DNA of 50,422 nt from Paracoccaceae bacterium (GTDB taxonomy: Bacteria > Pseudomonadota > Alphaproteobacteria > Rhodobacterales > Rhodobacteraceae), in contig JAKIUB010000020.1 in NCBI GenBank assembly GCA_021647745.1, positions 1 through 50,422 of the forward strand, in the 5' to 3' direction. Shown here piece after piece: positions 17,202 through 25,613 of this stretch. The notes under the pieces are model-generated. The model was not told where the DNA came from. It saw nothing but the letters and a program-made list of their open reading frames with translations, and searched no databases. Each line of letters starts with the position of its first letter. The first letter of the stretch is position 1. Both the position numbers and the translations under genes were made by a program.

Positions 17202-17236
17202 AAGCCCTGTCCTTTGGCGGGGCTTTACTTTTTTTT
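17202..17236 (+). terminator. rho-independent terminator after the small conserved gene
   Basis: AAGCCC (17202-17207) pairs with GGGCTT (17220-17225) and is followed by eight T residues (17229-17236). The signal serves the plus-strand gene and overlaps the 3' end of hisE on the other strand, where the T run supplies the C-terminal lysine codons. Confidence 0.8.
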
Positions 17237-17545
17237 GCGGGACTGTTTTTCAACGAGGCCCGATATGCCTTCGCGGCGCTTCAGCTCGGCCAGCACATCT
17301 TTCCATTTTACATCTCTTGAAGACAGCATCACCAGCAGGTGAAACAGTACATCAGCCGCTTCTTCGGTGAGGTTTTTCTTGTCGCCCTTGGCTGCTGCGA
17401 TGATCGCCTCTACGGCTTCTTCTCCGAATTTCTCGGCGCATTTTGAGGGTCCACGGGCAAACAGCTTTGCCGCGTAGGATTTTTTTTCGTCTTCGCCCTT
17501 GCGGCTTTCGATTGTCTTGGCAAGGCGCGTGAGTACATTGGCCAT
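17225..17545 (-). CDS. hisE: phosphoribosyl-ATP pyrophosphatase
   Basis: A 106-residue all-helical enzyme for step two of histidine synthesis, hydrolysing phosphoribosyl-ATP to phosphoribosyl-AMP and pyrophosphate. The MazG-like metal-binding pattern is seen as KFGEEAVEAIIAA and EEAADVLFHLLVML. It is a stand-alone protein, not fused to HisI, as usual in alphaproteobacteria. The start directly abuts the hisF stop, so the two are co-translated. The lysine-rich tail (KQSRKKK) is partly encoded by a terminator of the opposite gene. Confidence 0.95.
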   Translation of the reverse strand: MANVLTRLAKTIESRKGEDEKKSYAAKLFARGPSKCAEKFGEEAVEAIIAAAKGDKKNLTEEAADVLFHLLVMLSSRDVKWKDVLAELKRREGISGLVEKQSRKKK

Positions 17546-18304
17546 CTAGATACGAACCGGAACCCCGGCCTCCTGCATATATTGCTTTGCTTCCCCGATG
17601 GTATAGGTGCCAAAGTGGAAAATGGAAGCGGCAAGCACCGCAGAGGCATGGCCCTCGGTCACACCTTCGACGAGGTGTTGCAAATTGCCCACACCCCCCG
17701 AGGCGATCACCGGTATCCGGACCGCATCGGAAACCGCACGGGTAAGAGGTAGGTTAAAGCCCGCTTTCGTGCCGTCACGGTCCATGCTGGTCAGCAGAAT
17801 TTCTCCCGCGCCCTTGCTTTCCATCAGTAGAGCAAATTCAACAGCATCAATACCCGTGCTCTGTCGCCCGCCATGGGTAAAAATCTCCCATTTGCCGTCA
17901 GAAACCGTTTTGGCATCAATCGCCACCACAATGCACTGGTTGCCAAACTTGTTGGCACTGGCGGATATCACTTCGGGGTCCGCCACCGCTGCGGAGTTAA
18001 ACGAAACCTTGTCGGCACCCGCCAAAAGCAGCTTGCGCACATCCTCCACCCCGCGCACCCCGCCACCAATTGTCAGCGGCATAAAGCACTGTTCCGCCGT
18101 GCGCCGTGCCACGTCATACATGGTGCCACGGTTTTCCAGCGTGGCGGCGATGTCAAGAAAACACAGCTCATCCGCTCCCGCAGCATCATAAGCCTTAGCC
18201 GATTCCACAGGGTCACCCGCGTCGATCAGATCAACAAAGTTGACCCCCTTGACCACACGGCCATCCTTGACATCAAGGCAGGGGATTATTCTGGTTTTTA
18301 GCAT
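17546..18304 (-). CDS. hisF: imidazole glycerol phosphate synthase, cyclase subunit
   Basis: This 252-residue TIM-barrel enzyme uses ammonia from HisH and PRFAR to make imidazole glycerol phosphate and AICAR. Motifs: RIIPCLDVKDGRVVKGVNF with the catalytic Asp near residue 11, LTIGGGVRG and DKVSFNSAAV, DRDGTKAG around residue 175 and VIASGGVGN with phosphate-binding loop. Length is standard. It sits 129 bp downstream of hisA and directly upstream of hisE. Confidence 0.97.
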   Translation of the reverse strand: MLKTRIIPCLDVKDGRVVKGVNFVDLIDAGDPVESAKAYDAAGADELCFLDIAATLENRGTMYDVARRTAEQCFMPLTIGGGVRGVEDVRKLLLAGADKVSFNSAAVADPEVISASANKFGNQCIVVAIDAKTVSDGKWEIFTHGGRQSTGIDAVEFALLMESKGAGEILLTSMDRDGTKAGFNLPLTRAVSDAVRIPVIASGGVGNLQHLVEGVTEGHASAVLAASIFHFGTYTIGEAKQYMQEAGVPVRI

Positions 18305-18409
18305 CTAAATGCCCTTGTTCCCAATTTGCTTCACCATAAAACTCGGAGTTTCCAGTTGCCAGCCCCGTGCTTCATTCTTTTCTGCCAAATACTCGCAGGG
18401 GGAATTGCG

Positions 18410-18436
18410 TAGCAAGGGGGGCGGCAGCCCCCGCTA
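18410..18436 (-). other. GC-rich hairpin at the 3' end of hisA
   Basis: On the coding (minus) strand TAGC-GGGGGC-TGCC-GCCCCC-CTT-GCTA folds into a stable hairpin beginning at the hisA stop codon (GCTA 18433-18436, GCCCCC 18427-18432, GGGGGC 18417-18422, TAGC 18410-18413). No T run follows, so it is more likely an mRNA-stabilising or partially terminating element between hisA and hisF than a full terminator. The remaining hisA-hisF spacer (18305-18409) shows nothing else. Confidence 0.45.
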
Positions 18437-19156
18437 CCCCTTTAACAGCTTTGCCGCTTCCGCCGCATCAATCGCGCCATCATAAAGCGCTCGCCCTGAA
18501 ATGGCACCGTTAAGCGGTGCGCCGCAGGCCTTCAGCGCCCGAAGGTCGTCCATCGAGCTTACCCCGCCCGAGGCGATCACCGGAATATTCACCGCATTGG
18601 CCAGTGCCGCCGTGGCCTCTACATTTGGCCCCTGCATTGCGCCATCGCGATCAATATCGGTGTAAATAATCGCTGCGACCCCTGCATCTTCAAACCGCCG
18701 CGCCAAATCCAGTGCGGTCACGTCCGATGTCTCCGCCCAGCCTTCAACCGCTACCTTTCCGCCCCGCGCGTCGATGCCGACGGCGACCTGATGCGGAAAT
18801 AAACGCGCGGCTTCCTTGACCAGCGCAGGGTTGCGCAGCGCCACCGTGCCAAGGATCACCCGCTCCAACCCGTGCGACAGCCAGCGCTCGATGGTGGCGA
18901 TATCGCGGATGCCACCGCCAAGCTGCGCCGGAATACTGCATTCTTTCAGGATGGCCTCGACGGGCGCGGCATTCACCGGCTCGCCAGCAAAAGCCCCGTT
19001 GAGGTCAACCAGATGCAGCCACTCACAGCCCGCATCCTGAAAGGCACGGGCCTGCGCGGCGGGGTTGTCGTTAAATACCGTGGCCTGGTTCATCTCGCCC
19101 TTCACAAGGCGCACGCAGTTGCCGTCTTTCAGGTCTATTGCCGGATAAAGGATCAT
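18434..19156 (-). CDS. hisA: phosphoribosylformimino-AICAR ribotide isomerase
   Basis: A 240-residue TIM barrel that isomerises ProFAR to PRFAR, the fourth step of histidine synthesis. The N-terminus ILYPAIDLKDGNCVRLVKG is diagnostic; QLGGGIRD, DARGGKVAVEGW, YTDIDRDGAMQGPN (second catalytic Asp) and VIASGGVSS follow. The start at 19156 is preferred over 19210 because GGGAGA lies six bases upstream and the family begins exactly there. The DUF2147 gene on the opposite strand separates it from hisH. Confidence 0.96.
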   Translation of the reverse strand: MILYPAIDLKDGNCVRLVKGEMNQATVFNDNPAAQARAFQDAGCEWLHLVDLNGAFAGEPVNAAPVEAILKECSIPAQLGGGIRDIATIERWLSHGLERVILGTVALRNPALVKEAARLFPHQVAVGIDARGGKVAVEGWAETSDVTALDLARRFEDAGVAAIIYTDIDRDGAMQGPNVEATAALANAVNIPVIASGGVSSMDDLRALKACGAPLNGAISGRALYDGAIDAAEAAKLLKG

Positions 19157-19281
19157 TCTGGTCTCCCGAGCTGTTTCCCCGCGTTTTAGCGCATATCCGC
19201 TAAGGCGCAAGCTGCCATTACGTCACCGTTGACCGCAAAGAGCTTTTCGCTATCATTTATATACCCAACAGGAGAGAAAAA

Positions 19282-19665
19282 ATGAAAAATATAATAGCGG
19301 CAGCGCTAGTAATACTGCCACTTGCTGCGCAGGCCGGAGATGTAACAGGGCTTTGGCAAACCGCACCGAATGAAGAAGGAAAGTATTTGCAGGTGCAAAT
19401 TGCCGCTTGTGCGGATAATTCAGCACAGATTTGCGGTGTTATTACCGCCGGTTTTGGCGGTGCATCGCAAGACAACAACGGCAAGCCGATCATCTGGGGC
19501 ATGCAGCGTAAAAGCGAAGATTTCTGGAACCGGGGCAATGTATGGGCGCCCGACAGTGATAAAACCTACCGCGCCAACTTGACCCTTGAAGGCGATCAGC
19601 TGGTTGTGCAGGGCTGTGTTGCAGGGATATTCTGTCGCTCGTCTGTCTGGACACGGGCGCAATAA
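19282..19665 (+). CDS. secreted DUF2147-family protein
   Basis: A 127-residue exported protein: signal peptide to residue 19 (cleavage after AQA), then the DUF2147 beta-barrel pattern GLWQTAPNEEGKYLQVQIA near the start and the closing VQGCVAGIFCRSSVWTR. Four cysteines could form disulfides. Start supported by AGGAGA at 19271-19276. It lies inside the histidine cluster but on the opposite strand, between hisA and hisH. Function unknown; family members are periplasmic and sometimes linked to stress or envelope processes. Confidence 0.85.
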   Translation: MKNIIAAALVILPLAAQAGDVTGLWQTAPNEEGKYLQVQIAACADNSAQICGVITAGFGGASQDNNGKPIIWGMQRKSEDFWNRGNVWAPDSDKTYRANLTLEGDQLVVQGCVAGIFCRSSVWTRAQ

Positions 19666-19694
19666 AATCTGCGCGTCGGTGGTGTTTGCCGACG

Positions 19695-20333
19695 CTATGG
19701 CTTCCAGCGCAAGAAATTCCCGATCAGGCGCAGGCCGGTGGCCTGGCTCTTTTCGGGATGAAATTGCGTGCCGATCATATTATCCCGCCCGATCACCGCC
19801 GTGATTTGGCCACCATATTCTGCATGGGCCAGCTTGTGGGCGGGGTTTTCGGGGGCAAGGTGGTAGGAGTGCACAAAATAGGCATGATCGCCGGATTTGA
19901 CCCCCTCCAGCACCGGATGTGGCTGGTCAATCACCAGCTCGTTCCAGCCCATATGCGGAATTTTCAGCTTTGGGTTATCGGGGCGAAATTTGACAACCTC
20001 GCCGCTGATCCAGCCAAAGCCTTTTGTTTTGTGGCCGTGTTCTCGCCCGAGCGTGGCCATCAGCTGCATGCCGACACAAATGCCGAGAAAGGGTGCGCCC
20101 TCACGCAGGACACGCTGCTCGATGGCCTCTAAAAGCCCGTCATATCCGCCAAGACCGTCGCGGCAATCCTTGAAAGCGCCAACACCGGGCAGCACAATAC
20201 GCTCCGCTTTTGCCACCACTTCAGGGTCGGACGAAACCAGGATTTTATCTCCGGTTTCCGCCGCCATCCGCTCGAAGCTTTTTTCGGCGGAGCGCAGGTT
20301 TCCGCTGTCATAGTCAACAATGACTGTGGTCAT
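19695..20333 (-). CDS. hisH: imidazole glycerol phosphate synthase, glutaminase subunit
   Basis: A 212-residue class I glutamine amidotransferase that supplies ammonia to HisF. The nucleophile elbow is GICVGMQLM (catalytic Cys near residue 85) and the His/Glu of the triad lie in TQFHPEKSQ near residue 195. An oxyanion-strand region VLPGVGAFKDC is seen. Length is standard. Its start overlaps the end of hisB by 4 bp, so the pair is coupled. Confidence 0.97.
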   Translation of the reverse strand: MTTVIVDYDSGNLRSAEKSFERMAAETGDKILVSSDPEVVAKAERIVLPGVGAFKDCRDGLGGYDGLLEAIEQRVLREGAPFLGICVGMQLMATLGREHGHKTKGFGWISGEVVKFRPDNPKLKIPHMGWNELVIDQPHPVLEGVKSGDHAYFVHSYHLAPENPAHKLAHAEYGGQITAVIGRDNMIGTQFHPEKSQATGLRLIGNFLRWKP

Positions 20334-20923
20334 TCGCTTAACGTTCCCTTGGTGGAGGGAATATCGGTAGCTTTGCGCGGGTCGGTATCAAGTGCTTGGC
20401 GCAGAGCGCGGGCCACGGCTTTGAAGGCCGCTTCCGCAATATGGTGGCTGTTAAAGCCGTCAAGCTTGGCGACATTCAGGGTAATGCCGCCATTCATGGC
20501 AAATGCGGTGAAGAATTCGCGCACCAGCTCGGTATCGAAATTGCCGATTTTGGGCGCGGTCATTTCGACATTCCACACCAGAAACGGCCGCCCCGACAGG
20601 TCGAGTGCGGCGCGCACGAGGGTGTCATCCATCGGCAGGTGGCATTCGCCATAGCGGTTGATGCCGCGTTTATCCCCCAGTGCGATTGTCAGGGCTTTGC
20701 CCAGCGCAATGCCGACATCCTCCACCGTGTGGTGGTCATCAATGTGCAAATCGCCAATGGCGCGGACCTTCATGTCTATCAGGGCGTGGCGCGAGAGCTG
20801 GTCCAGCATGTGGTCAAAAAACCCGATGCCGGTCTGGTTGTCATAGATGCCGGTGCCGTCGAGGTTGATCTCGACGGTTATATCGGTTTCCGCGGTTTTG
20901 CGGGATTGGGTTGCTTTGCGCAT
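20330..20923 (-). CDS. hisB: imidazoleglycerol-phosphate dehydratase
   Basis: A 197-residue manganese enzyme that dehydrates imidazole glycerol phosphate, forming 24-mers in related bacteria. Metal-binding repeats are GIGFFDHMLDQLSRHA and DDHHTVEDVGI in the first half and SHHIAEAAFKAVARAL in the second. Stand-alone form without the phosphatase domain of the enterobacterial HisB. It is the first gene of the his cluster; the 70-bp gap to the esterase gene upstream may contain its promoter. Confidence 0.97.
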   Translation of the reverse strand: MRKATQSRKTAETDITVEINLDGTGIYDNQTGIGFFDHMLDQLSRHALIDMKVRAIGDLHIDDHHTVEDVGIALGKALTIALGDKRGINRYGECHLPMDDTLVRAALDLSGRPFLVWNVEMTAPKIGNFDTELVREFFTAFAMNGGITLNVAKLDGFNSHHIAEAAFKAVARALRQALDTDPRKATDIPSTKGTLSE

Positions 20924-20993
20924 GGTGGCCTCCGTTTGCGGCGGTTATAGCGGCCAATGGCGGCGGGGGCAATCCGGCAAGAGCGGGCTTGTT

Positions 20994-21890
20994 TCAGACG
21001 GGGCTTTCCCAATTGGCGAGGTTGCTCAAGCCTTCGCAGATATGCTCAAAGGCAGCAGCAGCCCGTGCGGCGTGGTGGCGGGCATGCATGTGGCCGTGCA
21101 TCAGGCCTTCTTCTTCCATCAGCACGCTTTCGCCACCGGAAAACAGGTGCAGGGTGTTGTAGAGCACCCCCTCGTCATGCAGCGGGTCGCACGCCGCGAT
21201 AGATATATAGCTTGGCGGCAGGTTGTTGAAATCATCGCCCATCAGCGGAAAGTAATCTGCATTATTCGGGCGGGGCTGGCCGCCGAGGCGCAGGGCTTCA
21301 AATTCCCGGATCGCGGTGGCGGTCAGGATCGGGGCTTCGGCGTGGGTTTTAAAGCTTTCGTGTTCGCCGGGGGTGTCGAGCCACGGATAGATCAGCATAT
21401 GGCCATGCACCTTGTCGCGGCGCTTCAGGGTTGCGCTGGCTGCGAGGGTGGCGCCGGCGCTGTCACCGGCAAGGATGAGCTTTTCGTCGAGCGCATCTAT
21501 TACCATGAGGGCATCTTCGAGCTGCGCAGGAAAGGGGTGCTCGGGGGCGAGGCGGTAATCTACCGCCAAAATATCCAGCCCGGTTTTGTCGCATATTTCC
21601 ATGCATATAGCGTGATGGCTCTCGAGATTGCCCAGCGCAAAGCCGCCGCCATGAAAATAAACCACCAGCGCGGAAGGATTATTGCCGTGATAGCGGCGGG
21701 TTGGCACGGTGCCTATGGCTTTGTCGGTATAGCGAATTTCGGGCAGGGCGGGCTGGATGGAGGCGCAAAAGTCAAGATAGGCTTTGCGTATGTTTTCCAG
21801 CGAGGGGTCTTTTGGCATAAATCCGGCATTATAGGCGAGATATTCGTGGATGTCGCGAGCGAGCAGGTTGGAGTAGTCGGGTTTTGTCAT
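20994..21890 (-). CDS. alpha/beta hydrolase, hormone-sensitive lipase family
   Basis: A 298-residue cytoplasmic esterase. The oxyanion-hole motif HGGGFALG (near residue 80), the nucleophile GDSAGATLA (Ser near 145), the acid DPLHDEG (near 240) and the histidine in HGHMHAR (near 270) make a complete catalytic set of the HSL/bacterial esterase family. The start at 21890 is chosen over 22001 because AAGGGAAA precedes it and the upstream part would overlap the copper promoter. Substrate unknown; family members cleave short acyl esters. It is divergent from the copper operon. Confidence 0.88.
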   Translation of the reverse strand: MTKPDYSNLLARDIHEYLAYNAGFMPKDPSLENIRKAYLDFCASIQPALPEIRYTDKAIGTVPTRRYHGNNPSALVVYFHGGGFALGNLESHHAICMEICDKTGLDILAVDYRLAPEHPFPAQLEDALMVIDALDEKLILAGDSAGATLAASATLKRRDKVHGHMLIYPWLDTPGEHESFKTHAEAPILTATAIREFEALRLGGQPRPNNADYFPLMGDDFNNLPPSYISIAACDPLHDEGVLYNTLHLFSGGESVLMEEEGLMHGHMHARHHAARAAAAFEHICEGLSNLANWESPV

Positions 21891-21961
21891 GGGTTTCCCT
21901 TTGATAATGCGGGCAATATGCACAAACATTCCAGCTTTTGGAAGTTTTTTCTGGATCGCTC

Positions 21962-21991
21962 TTGACCTTCCACACACTGGAAGGCCTATCT
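21962..21991 (+). promoter_or_regulatory. CueR-type copper-responsive promoter
   Basis: A -35 TTGACC (21962-21967) overlaps the dyad CCTTCC (21966-21971) / GGAAGG (21979-21984), and a -10-like CTATCT lies at 21986-21991, giving the long 18-19 bp spacer that MerR-type activators bend into register. ACCTTCC-N7-GGAAGG closely follows the CueR operator known from proteobacteria. The regulator gene is the second gene of the operon it would control. Confidence 0.8.
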
Positions 21992-22024
21992 CCCATGCCA
22001 TGTGATACTAAACGGAGTAGAATC

Positions 22025-24694
22025 ATGGATGATTTCAGCAATATAACCAAAGCGGAATTTCCGGTGATTGGCATGAACTGTGGTGGTTGCGCTAAAAAGG
22101 TAAAGAAAGCACTGGAAGAGCTGGACGGGGTGGAAAACGCCGATGTCAGCCACGAGGAAAGCAAGGCGGTAGTGGTGTTTGATCCGTCAAAAACCGGTAT
22201 CGAGGCTTTGAAGGCTGCCGTGCTGGCGATGGATTATAAGCTCGAACCGGAGGTCGCGGAAGCGGTAGAGGCCGCGCCGGTAGCAGACATAAAGTTTGCC
22301 GAAGATTTCAAGATCAATATCACCGGCATGACCTGCTCCAGCTGTGCGGGGCGCATCGAGACGGCGCTGAACGAGGCTGACGGGGTGGATATGGCCAGTG
22401 TTAATCTGGCGCTGGAAAATGCCACGATCAGCTTTAACCCTGAAAAAATCAGCCAAGAGGATATCAAGAAAATTGTGGCCGATACCGGCTATGGTGCCGA
22501 GGAACTGAAAAAGCCGGGCGCAGCCGGAGAGGCCACGCTTGATATTACCGGCATGACCTGTTCGAGCTGCTCGGGGCGCATCGAGACCGCGCTGAATGAA
22601 GCGACGGGGGTTTCTTCGGCTAGTGTCAATCTGGCAATCGAAACCGCGACCATCAGCTTTGACCCGACCATCACCAGCGCGCAGGCCTTGGTGAAAGTGG
22701 TCGAGGAGGCCGGTTATGGTGCCAAGATCAAGGATCAGTCCGATGATGATGACGCAGAGGAAAAGAAGCGGCTGAAAAAGCTGAAATACATTCTGATCTT
22801 CTCGCTGGTGCTTACGGCGCCGTTGGTGGCGCAGATGGTGGCCTTTTTCCTCGGAATTCCTTTTCATGTATTGCCATGGATAGAGGTGCTGCTGGCAACG
22901 CCGGTGCAGTTTTATGTCGGGTCGCGCTATTATGTAGGGGCGTGGCATGCGCTGAAGGCCAAGGCAGGCAATATGGACCTGCTGGTCGCGATGGGCACCA
23001 CGGCGGCCTATTTCTATAGTCTCTGGATGGTTGTTACCCTCGGGGATGACGCGATGGGCAAGCTTTATTTCGAGGCGTCTACCGTTGTGATCTCGCTGGT
23101 GCTGATGGGCAAATACATCGAAACCAAGGCCAAGCGCTCGGCCAGCTCTGCCCTGCGTGATCTGCTGGGGCTGCGCCCGAGCAGTGCCACTATCCTGACT
23201 GACGAGGGCGAGGTGGTGAAGCCTATTGATATGGTTCAGGTTGGCGATATTGCGCTGCTGCGCCCTGGCGGGCGGGTGCCTGTTGACGGGGTAATCGTCG
23301 AGGGCGAGAGCGAGTTGGACGAAGCACTGATTACCGGCGAATCCATGCCGGTGCTGCGCAAGGTTGGTGACGAGATTATCGCCGGTGCAATCAACGGTGG
23401 CGGTGTGCTGAAGATCCGCACATCGCGGGTTGGCGAGGATACCACACTGGCGAAAGTTGCGCATATGGTCGAGCAGGCGCAGGTTGGCAAAGCGCCGATC
23501 CAGAAGCTGGTCGATACCATTTCGTCGATATTCGTGCCGACGATTGTAGTGATTGCTATTCTGACCTTTATTTTATGGACGCTGAGCGGGGCGGGCTTTG
23601 AATCTGCCATTGTGGCCACCATTTCGGTGCTGGTTATTGCTTGCCCCTGTGCGCTGGGGCTGGCAACACCGACCGCGCTGGTGGCCGGCACAGGCTCGGG
23701 GGCCAAGGCGGGGATCCTGATCCGTGATATCATCACGCTGGAGCGCGCCAAAACCATCGACACCGTGGTGTTTGATAAAACCGGCACCCTGACCATGGGT
23801 AAGCCAACCGTTGCGGCTATCCACACTTTCGAGGGCGATGAAGCCTCGCTGTTGGCGCTGGGTGCGGCTGTGCAATCCGGCTCCGAGCACCCGCTCGGCA
23901 AGGCGATTGTTATCGAGGCTGAAACGCGCGGTATTACTCCGCTGGAGGCCAGGGATGCCAAGGCGACCGCTGGCGAGGGCATTGAGGTAACGGTTGACGG
24001 CGAGATTGTCCGCATGGGTCGCGGCCGCTTTGCGGTGAGCAATATGAACCCGGCGCAAGAAAAGCTGGCGCTGGAAATGCGCGGCGGTGGCCGCACTGTT
24101 GTGTGGTTGGCGCGGGCCGGTAAGCCGGTCGGGCTGGTTGCCTATACCGATCCGGTGCGCCCCGAGGCCAAAGAGGCCATTGCCTTGCTGCACGGGCGCG
24201 GTGTTGCCGCTTATCTGATGACCGGTGACAATGCCGAAACCGCCGCCAAAGTGGCCGCGGAGCTGGGGATCGACAAGGTGATCGCCGATATGCGCCCCGA
24301 AGACAAGGCGCGTGAAGTGGCCGCACTTGCCGCGCAGGGCAAGCATGTGGCCATGGTCGGAGACGGGGTAAATGATGCGCCCGCACTTGCCGAAGCCACC
24401 CTTGGTATTGCCATGGGTGGCGGCGCCGATGTGGCGATCGAAACCGCCGGTTTTGTGCTGATGCGCCCGGACCCCCGACTGGTGAGCGCGGCACTGGATG
24501 TGTCGTTCAAGACTGCAAGCAAGATCAGGCAAAACTTGTTCTGGGCCTTTGCCTATAATACCGTGGGTATTCCGATTGCGGCCTTTGGCTATCTCAACCC
24601 GGCGCTTGCCGGCGCGGCTATGGCCTTTAGCTCGGTGTTTGTGGTCGGGAACTCGATATTGCTGAAACGCTGGAAACCGGAGGTAGCTAAATGA
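22025..24694 (+). CDS. copA: copper-translocating P1B-type ATPase
   Basis: An 889-residue inner-membrane Cu(I) export pump. Three N-terminal metal-binding HMA domains carry CGGC (Cys19/22), CSSC (104/107) and CSSC (179/182). Then come the membrane helices with the ion-path CPC (540-542), the phosphorylation site DKTG (Asp584), the SEHPLGKA loop, TGDN and GDGVNDAPALAEA. The start at 22025 with GGAG nearby is preferred over 21938, which would lie inside the promoter. HMA2 and HMA3 are nearly the same sequence (GMTCSSC-x-GRIETALNEA), pointing to a recent internal duplication; one or two domains are more usual. It overlaps cueR by 4 bp. Confidence 0.93.
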   Translation: MDDFSNITKAEFPVIGMNCGGCAKKVKKALEELDGVENADVSHEESKAVVVFDPSKTGIEALKAAVLAMDYKLEPEVAEAVEAAPVADIKFAEDFKINITGMTCSSCAGRIETALNEADGVDMASVNLALENATISFNPEKISQEDIKKIVADTGYGAEELKKPGAAGEATLDITGMTCSSCSGRIETALNEATGVSSASVNLAIETATISFDPTITSAQALVKVVEEAGYGAKIKDQSDDDDAEEKKRLKKLKYILIFSLVLTAPLVAQMVAFFLGIPFHVLPWIEVLLATPVQFYVGSRYYVGAWHALKAKAGNMDLLVAMGTTAAYFYSLWMVVTLGDDAMGKLYFEASTVVISLVLMGKYIETKAKRSASSALRDLLGLRPSSATILTDEGEVVKPIDMVQVGDIALLRPGGRVPVDGVIVEGESELDEALITGESMPVLRKVGDEIIAGAINGGGVLKIRTSRVGEDTTLAKVAHMVEQAQVGKAPIQKLVDTISSIFVPTIVVIAILTFILWTLSGAGFESAIVATISVLVIACPCALGLATPTALVAGTGSGAKAGILIRDIITLERAKTIDTVVFDKTGTLTMGKPTVAAIHTFEGDEASLLALGAAVQSGSEHPLGKAIVIEAETRGITPLEARDAKATAGEGIEVTVDGEIVRMGRGRFAVSNMNPAQEKLALEMRGGGRTVVWLARAGKPVGLVAYTDPVRPEAKEAIALLHGRGVAAYLMTGDNAETAAKVAAELGIDKVIADMRPEDKAREVAALAAQGKHVAMVGDGVNDAPALAEATLGIAMGGGADVAIETAGFVLMRPDPRLVSAALDVSFKTASKIRQNLFWAFAYNTVGIPIAAFGYLNPALAGAAMAFSSVFVVGNSILLKRWKPEVAK

Positions 24695-25110
24695 ATATCG
24701 GAGATGCATCGACCCAGAGCGGTTTGCCGGCCAAGACCATCCGTTACTATGAGGATATCGGGCTGGTAAGCCCCGGTCGCGGCCAAAATGGTTATCGGCG
24801 GTTTTCAGACAGCGACTTGCACAAGCTTGCCTTTGTGCAGCGGGCCCGTAGCCTCGGGTTTTCGATCGAGGAATGTCGGGCGCTGTTATCGCTTTATGAT
24901 GATCGGGAGCGGGTCAGTGCCGATGTTAAAGCTCTGGCGCGCAGTCATTTGGCCCAGATAGAGGAGAAAATTTCAGGCTTACAGGCAATGCAAAAAACGT
25001 TATCGGAGCTGGTGGATAAATGCCACGGCGATGAACGGCCCGATTGCCCGATCCTTGACGGATTGGCGGGGGTAAAAGTGACAATAAAAGTGACAGGGGA
25101 TGTCGAATGA
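24691..25110 (+). CDS. cueR: MerR-family copper-responsive regulator
   Basis: A 139-residue dimeric activator. The N-terminal winged helix has IGDASTQSGLPAKTIRYYED and NGYRRFSDSDL; a long dimerisation helix follows. The metal-binding loop CHGDERPDC (Cys111 and Cys119, C-x7-C) then CPIL matches Cu(I)-sensing CueR. The matching operator lies at 21962-21991. It is translationally coupled to the ATPase and to the next gene by 4-bp overlaps, so copper would induce pump, regulator and cytochrome together. Confidence 0.92.
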   Translation: MNIGDASTQSGLPAKTIRYYEDIGLVSPGRGQNGYRRFSDSDLHKLAFVQRARSLGFSIEECRALLSLYDDRERVSADVKALARSHLAQIEEKISGLQAMQKTLSELVDKCHGDERPDCPILDGLAGVKVTIKVTGDVE

Positions 25111-25511
25111 AGAAAATCTTGACTTGGGTTTTGGTAGCCGTGGCTGTTATCGGAGGGGGATTGTGGCTTTCGCAGACAAAACCCGCCGAAGGGCCGCTAT
25201 CTGCCGGCGAAATAATCGTGCCGAGCTTCACCGCGCTGGCTGCCGAGGGCGAAAAGGTATACCTTAACAGCTGCGCGGCTTGCCACGGGGTAAATCTGGC
25301 CGGAACAAATGATGGCCCTTCTTTGCTGGATTTTGTTTACCGGCCGGCCCATCACTCGGATTATGCCTTTGTCAGTGCTGTGCAAAACGGGGTGACAGCG
25401 CATCACTGGAATTTTGGCAATATGCCGCGGCAAACGCAGGTCACTGACGAAGAACTGGTGCGGGTGATCTCGTATATCCGCGAGGTGCAGCGGGCTAACG
25501 GGCTTAACTAG
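25107..25511 (+). CDS. membrane-anchored cytochrome c
   Basis: A 134-residue protein with an N-terminal hydrophobic anchor or signal (residues 4-21) and one class I c-type heme site CAACH (56-60); Met106 in FGNMPRQ is the likely distal ligand. Location on the periplasmic side is expected. As third gene of a copper-export operon it may pass electrons in periplasmic copper handling, for example to or from a copper oxidase, but none is seen here. A terminator follows at 25563-25591. Confidence 0.85.
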   Translation: MKKILTWVLVAVAVIGGGLWLSQTKPAEGPLSAGEIIVPSFTALAAEGEKVYLNSCAACHGVNLAGTNDGPSLLDFVYRPAHHSDYAFVSAVQNGVTAHHWNFGNMPRQTQVTDEELVRVISYIREVQRANGLN

Positions 25512-25562
25512 TCGGTATTATTACCGGGTTGCTTTCCGAAGCAGATAACTAAACCATAAATT

Positions 25563-25591
25563 AACGGCCTGCCTTTTTGGTGGGCCGTTTT
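25563..25591 (+). terminator. rho-independent terminator of the copper operon
   Basis: AACGGCC (25563-25569) pairs with GGCCGTT (25583-25589), with a pyrimidine-rich loop and a short T run at the end (25588-25591). Position 52 bp after the cytochrome stop fits operon termination. Confidence 0.7.
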
Positions 25592-25613
25592 GCGTCGGAA
25601 TCGCTTGCTTTGC

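Noticed and set aside
20847..21965. 372-codon plus-strand frame over the esterase
   Set aside because: Antisense to a gene with a full catalytic triad; no matching family and no ribosome site.
23573..24709. 378-codon minus-strand frame over copA
   Set aside because: A shadow of the strongly supported ATPase; the translation is His/Arg/Gly-rich without domain features.
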